Assembly (NCBI GenBank): GCA_963824705.1
Contig: CAWGQE010000003.1
Coordinates: forward strand, 2,232,001 to 2,296,000
Direction of reading: 5' to 3'
Source of the DNA: VRUE01 sp963824705
Lineage (GTDB): Bacteria > Actinomycetota > Thermoleophilia > Solirubrobacterales > 70-9
Length of the DNA stretch: 64,000 nucleotides
The stretch's first letter is position 1. Each line of letters opens with the position of its first letter. This document shows, in pieces, positions 61,494 through 64,000 of this stretch. Made by a program: the position numbers and the translations under genes. Below the pieces are notes generated by a model that was not told the DNA's origin, made no database searches, and saw only the letters and a program-made list of their open reading frames with translations.

Positions 61494-63548
61494 AGCCGCT
61501 CGCAGTCGGACGAGCCTCGTGGTCTGCACTTTCCCTTGACGTATCGTGAGTCGCAGTCGCACGTCGTTGCCCCGGGAAAGGAGCCGCCGCACGATCCCTG
61601 CGAAGCTCAGCGGCACGGAGAGCGGCCCGGCCCGCACTGCCCCGGCGCTGCCCCGCGCCACCGTCCGGGCCTCGCCGCCGACGGTCGTGCGACCGATCGC
61701 CACCACGGGGCCCGGAGCAGGGACGCGAATCAGCGCCAGGGCTTCGCCGGTCCGTGCGAGGCCCGCCGGCTCCAAGCGGCGAAGCCGCAGCCTTCCGTGA
61801 CGACCTCGAGCGATGGGTCCCAGGCTTCTGAGGGCCGGCCGTCCGGAGCCGGGCCCGGTGGGTGGCCGGGGGCAGTCCGCGTCGCACTCCGATGGACTGC
61901 GCGGCTCTTCGAAGCCGCCGCCGATCCGAGCCGCGTAGACGTCGTTTTCGCCGGCATCCTGGTCGGCGGGCAACAGGCTCGCGTCCGTATAGAACATCGC
62001 GGTGCGACCGTCTTCCGTCGCGCCGTAGAACTCGACGTCTCCCGCCGCCGTTCCGGAGCTGACCAGGGCGACGCCGGCGGCGGTCCACTCGTAGACGTCG
62101 GACCATTCGTTGACGTCGTCGGCGACCAATCTCTCCCGGGTCGTAAAGAACACATGAGCGCCGTCGTCGGAGAACGGATGTGGATCCATAGGCACCATGC
62201 CGGCGAGATTGATGAACCTGGTCGTGGCAAGTTCCGCGGGAAATGGGCCATTGCCACCTTGGGGGCCGGTCGAGACGCGAGCGAACCGATCCGCGCCGGC
62301 GTCGTAGCGGTAGACGTCAACGGCTCCGTCGGTGTCCGTGGCTTCCAGCGCCTGGTCCGTCGCCAGCACGGCGGAACCGCCATCGGCGGCCGACAGCACC
62401 GTCGTTTCCGGCAGCGAGGCCAGGAAACGCAAACCTGACTCGTCCGCCATGTAGAGATTCGTGCCTTCTTTGGCCCCGAGGCCGGCGACAAGTCGGCCGG
62501 CCGCGTAGAAGTAGACCCGCCTGCCGTCGTCCGAGGTGGCCAGGACTCCACCCGTGACCGCAGCCGTTTCTTCTCCCCCGCCGGAAAGCAGCTCGAGCTC
62601 GCCGTCGGCGACGTCGAAGCGGTACAGATCGGCGGCTTCGTCGGTGTCGGCATTGACGAGCTGCTGGGAGGTGACCAGGAAAGCCGCCGATCCGCTCGGG
62701 GTGGCGCCAGCCAACCCCACGTCCCGAGGCGCGTTGCAGTCGAGCCGCGTGCACTGGGATGCGCTGATCTCCACCGTCTTGGTCCCCGCTTCGCGCAGAT
62801 AGACGCGGGTCGGCCCTGCGCAGGCCGGCCCGGAGGTGGTGAAGAAGATCCGCTGCCCCGATTCCGATACAGCGTGCGGCGCGCCGATCGTGGCCCCGCA
62901 GGACGACAGCTCCTGGTCGCTGTCGTCGACGTCCACGAGACGCAGTTGCCCACCGGCCGCTTCGTAGATCGATTCGCCGCTGCCACGACCCGCGTCCCCG
63001 GGCAGAAAGTGAGCATACGAGGCGAAAATGACGCGTTGGCCATCGTCCGAGATCCGCGCATAGGTCGGCTCTTCGGAGCCAAAGGAGGCAAGCAAGACGA
63101 AGCCTTCCGCCGGAGTTCGGCGGTAGAGCGCCTGAGTGCCTGCCGGAGGCGCCCCGGGTGCGAGGGGCACGCTGGCCCGCCAGACCGACGAGCCGAACCC
63201 CGGGGTGAAGACGAGCGGCAAGACCGGGGTGAGGCCGGCGTCGGGATCGCTCGCGTATGGCACCGAGAGAGGGATGTTGCTCCACCCAGCCGCCCCTCGT
63301 TCCGCCAGGTTCGATGCAATCAGGTCCCCCGCGGCGGCACCGGGCATCGGACCTGCGCTCAGGTAGGCCAGTTTGTCCCCGTTCGAATCGATCTGAAAGG
63401 GCCATCCGATGATCCCGCCGGCGGGCTGGGCGGGCGTCACGAGCTCCCAGGTCCGCCCGCTCCCCGGGACGGTGGCCTCGGCCATCGTCGGGGTCGCGAC
63501 AGCTGCAAGGAGTGCAGCGGCAGCAAGGAAGCGCGACAAGGCGCTCAC
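61479..63548 (-). CDS. Secreted beta-propeller-like (PD40/TolB-type repeat) protein, function unknown
   Basis: 689 residues. Start is GTG 63548 (GTGA overlap of 4 nt with the methyltransferase stop; GGAGGT 9 nt upstream). Residues 1-23 form a Sec signal peptide (SALSRFLAAAALLAAVA) with a probable cut at TMA. From ~51 to ~540 about seven to eight repeats follow the pattern S.DG..V.F......L...D.......D.Y.......L.L.S, for example SDDGQRVIF at ~167, SDDGRRVYF at ~339, SDDGAHVFF at ~460 and TEDGRTAMF at ~511. This is the WD40-like/PD40 pattern of TolB-type propellers, so a seven- or eight-bladed propeller is likely. Residues ~580-689 are a basic, strand-rich C-terminal domain that looks Ig-like. 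There is no TM anchor after the signal. Function is unknown; binding of a ligand or partner at the cell surface is a reasonable guess. Its stop overlaps the start of the next exported-protein gene, so the two are probably made together. Confidence 0.85.
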   Translation of the reverse strand: MSALSRFLAAAALLAAVATPTMAEATVPGSGRTWELVTPAQPAGGIIGWPFQIDSNGDKLAYLSAGPMPGAAAGDLIASNLAERGAAGWSNIPLSVPYASDPDAGLTPVLPLVFTPGFGSSVWRASVPLAPGAPPAGTQALYRRTPAEGFVLLASFGSEEPTYARISDDGQRVIFASYAHFLPGDAGRGSGESIYEAAGGQLRLVDVDDSDQELSSCGATIGAPHAVSESGQRIFFTTSGPACAGPTRVYLREAGTKTVEISASQCTRLDCNAPRDVGLAGATPSGSAAFLVTSQQLVNADTDEAADLYRFDVADGELELLSGGGEETAAVTGGVLATSDDGRRVYFYAAGRLVAGLGAKEGTNLYMADESGLRFLASLPETTVLSAADGGSAVLATDQALEATDTDGAVDVYRYDAGADRFARVSTGPQGGNGPFPAELATTRFINLAGMVPMDPHPFSDDGAHVFFTTRERLVADDVNEWSDVYEWTAAGVALVSSGTAAGDVEFYGATEDGRTAMFYTDASLLPADQDAGENDVYAARIGGGFEEPRSPSECDADCPRPPTGPGSGRPALRSLGPIARGRHGRLRLRRLEPAGLARTGEALALIRVPAPGPVVAIGRTTVGGEARTVARGSAGAVRAGPLSVPLSFAGIVRRLLSRGNDVRLRLTIRQGKVQTTRLVRLRAAGGRR

Positions 63549-63563
63549 GATGGGGCGACCTCC
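63545..63563 (-). promoter_or_regulatory. RBS and GTGA overlap, methyltransferase to propeller protein
   Basis: GGAGGT (63563-63558), 9 nt, then GTGA shared by the methyltransferase stop and the propeller-protein GTG start, which opens a signal peptide. Confidence 0.78.
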
Positions 63564-64000
63564 GCGTGGACGAAGTTGGCGAACTCGATCGGCCTACCGG
63601 CGATGTCGCCGTTGGGACGGCGCAGGTACATGACTTCTTGGTCGGGGGCTCGGAGGTGACTTTTCACAGCGAGGCCGCAGTTCCCCAGAAATGCGGGCAA
63701 GGCCTCGGGGTCGAAGCCGGAGAGAAATCGCTCGCCGCTCCGCTCGACCAGGAATCGCGCCCGGCGAGCACCGCGCATCCTCCGGCCACGACGCCGATAG
63801 AAAGCACGATCGTAGTAGTCGAAGCCGATAGAGCTGCCGCGCGGGTGCCCGGCAACCCATCTCAGCACATCCTCGACCGACTCCGCCGGCAGGTACATAG
63901 CAACGCCGATCCACAGCACGAGCACGGGAGCTGCCGGGTCGAACCCGCTTGCCGCCAAAGGCTCGGCAGGAGATTGCTCGGTCAGGTCCGCGGACACGTA
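63545..64000 (-). CDS. SAM-dependent methyltransferase, LCMT/TIGR00027-like family (5' part outside window)
   Basis: The last 151 residues of a class I SAM methyltransferase of the leucine-carboxyl-methyltransferase-like family common in actinobacteria. Family features visible: the (V)xxDLT segment at the right edge, GFDPAAPVLVLWIGVAMYLP (the conserved GFD..P....EG..MYL block, here with I in place of the usual E) and GSSIGFDYYD. The N-terminal SAM-binding part (D.G.G.D.R) must lie beyond the right edge, so GTG 63997 is not the start. The stop TGA overlaps the GTG of the next gene. In PKS clusters relatives of this family are usually O-methyltransferases, so methylation of a carboxyl or hydroxyl group on the polyketide is plausible but not shown. 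Confidence 0.82.
   Translation of the reverse strand, partial: YVSADLTEQSPAEPLAASGFDPAAPVLVLWIGVAMYLPAESVEDVLRWVAGHPRGSSIGFDYYDRAFYRRRGRRMRGARRARFLVERSGERFLSGFDPEALPAFLGNCGLAVKSHLRAPDQEVMYLRRPNGDIAGRPIEFANFVHAEVAPS

Noticed and set aside
61483..62106. N-terminal extension of the 870-residue exported protein
   Set aside because: The extension is Arg-rich, overlaps the propeller gene in another frame, and would bury the signal peptide internally.
63995..63997. GTG as start of the methyltransferase
   Set aside because: Family members need a SAM-binding N-terminal half, which must lie beyond the right edge; the frame is still open at position 64000.

Overview
The window is a GC-rich bacterial segment in which all supportable genes lie on the minus strand and are packed end to end. 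Read in the direction of transcription (right to left) there are seven genes: (1) the C-terminal part of a leucine-carboxyl-methyltransferase-like SAM methyltransferase, cut by the right edge; (2) a secreted protein with about seven beta-propeller-like repeats; (3) a secreted protein built from about four copies of a Pro/Gly/Cys-rich unit; (4) an MMPL/RND-family membrane exporter; (5-7) three giant modular type I polyketide synthase (PKS) genes, the last cut by the left edge. Neighbouring genes overlap by 1-8 nt, or in one case are 2 nt apart, so there is no intergenic stretch of any size. I see no RNA gene, mobile element, CRISPR array, promoter or terminator.

PKS layout: gene A (55593-31105) carries a KS-less AT-ACP loading module and modules 1-4; gene B (31108-15332) carries modules 5-7; gene C (15329 to beyond position 1) carries modules 8-10, module 10 being cut before its ACP. 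All ten extension modules contain DH and KR; modules 3 and 4 also contain ER. AT motifs predict malonyl-CoA for modules 1, 2, 3, 5, 7, 8 and 9, methylmalonyl-CoA for 6 and 10, and an atypical methylmalonyl-like specificity (IPSH) for 4. Read collinearly, this gives starter, diene, saturated spacer with one probable methyl branch, then at least six consecutive alkenes with two methyl branches: a long conjugated polyene. Chain release and later modules are outside the window.

The gene order suggests one transcription unit that makes a polyene polyketide and exports it through the MMPL protein, with two secreted repeat proteins and a methyltransferase as accessory factors. PKS genes beside MmpL transporters are known for mycobacterial surface lipids (PDIM with MmpL7, sulfolipid with MmpL8). 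This combination with a predicted polyene and two uncharacterised exported proteins is not one I recognise.

Organism (inference): the PKS domains and docking tails look actinobacterial. The two exported proteins resemble families I associate with Thermoleophilia/Solirubrobacterales, so an actinobacterium of that class is my best guess, at moderate confidence.

The PKS genes contain very long direct repeats within coding sequence (about 1.44 kb and 0.93 kb with no mismatch seen, plus shorter ones). They indicate recent duplication or gene conversion between modules, or a possible assembly problem. All translations and comparisons were done by eye; no database search was run.
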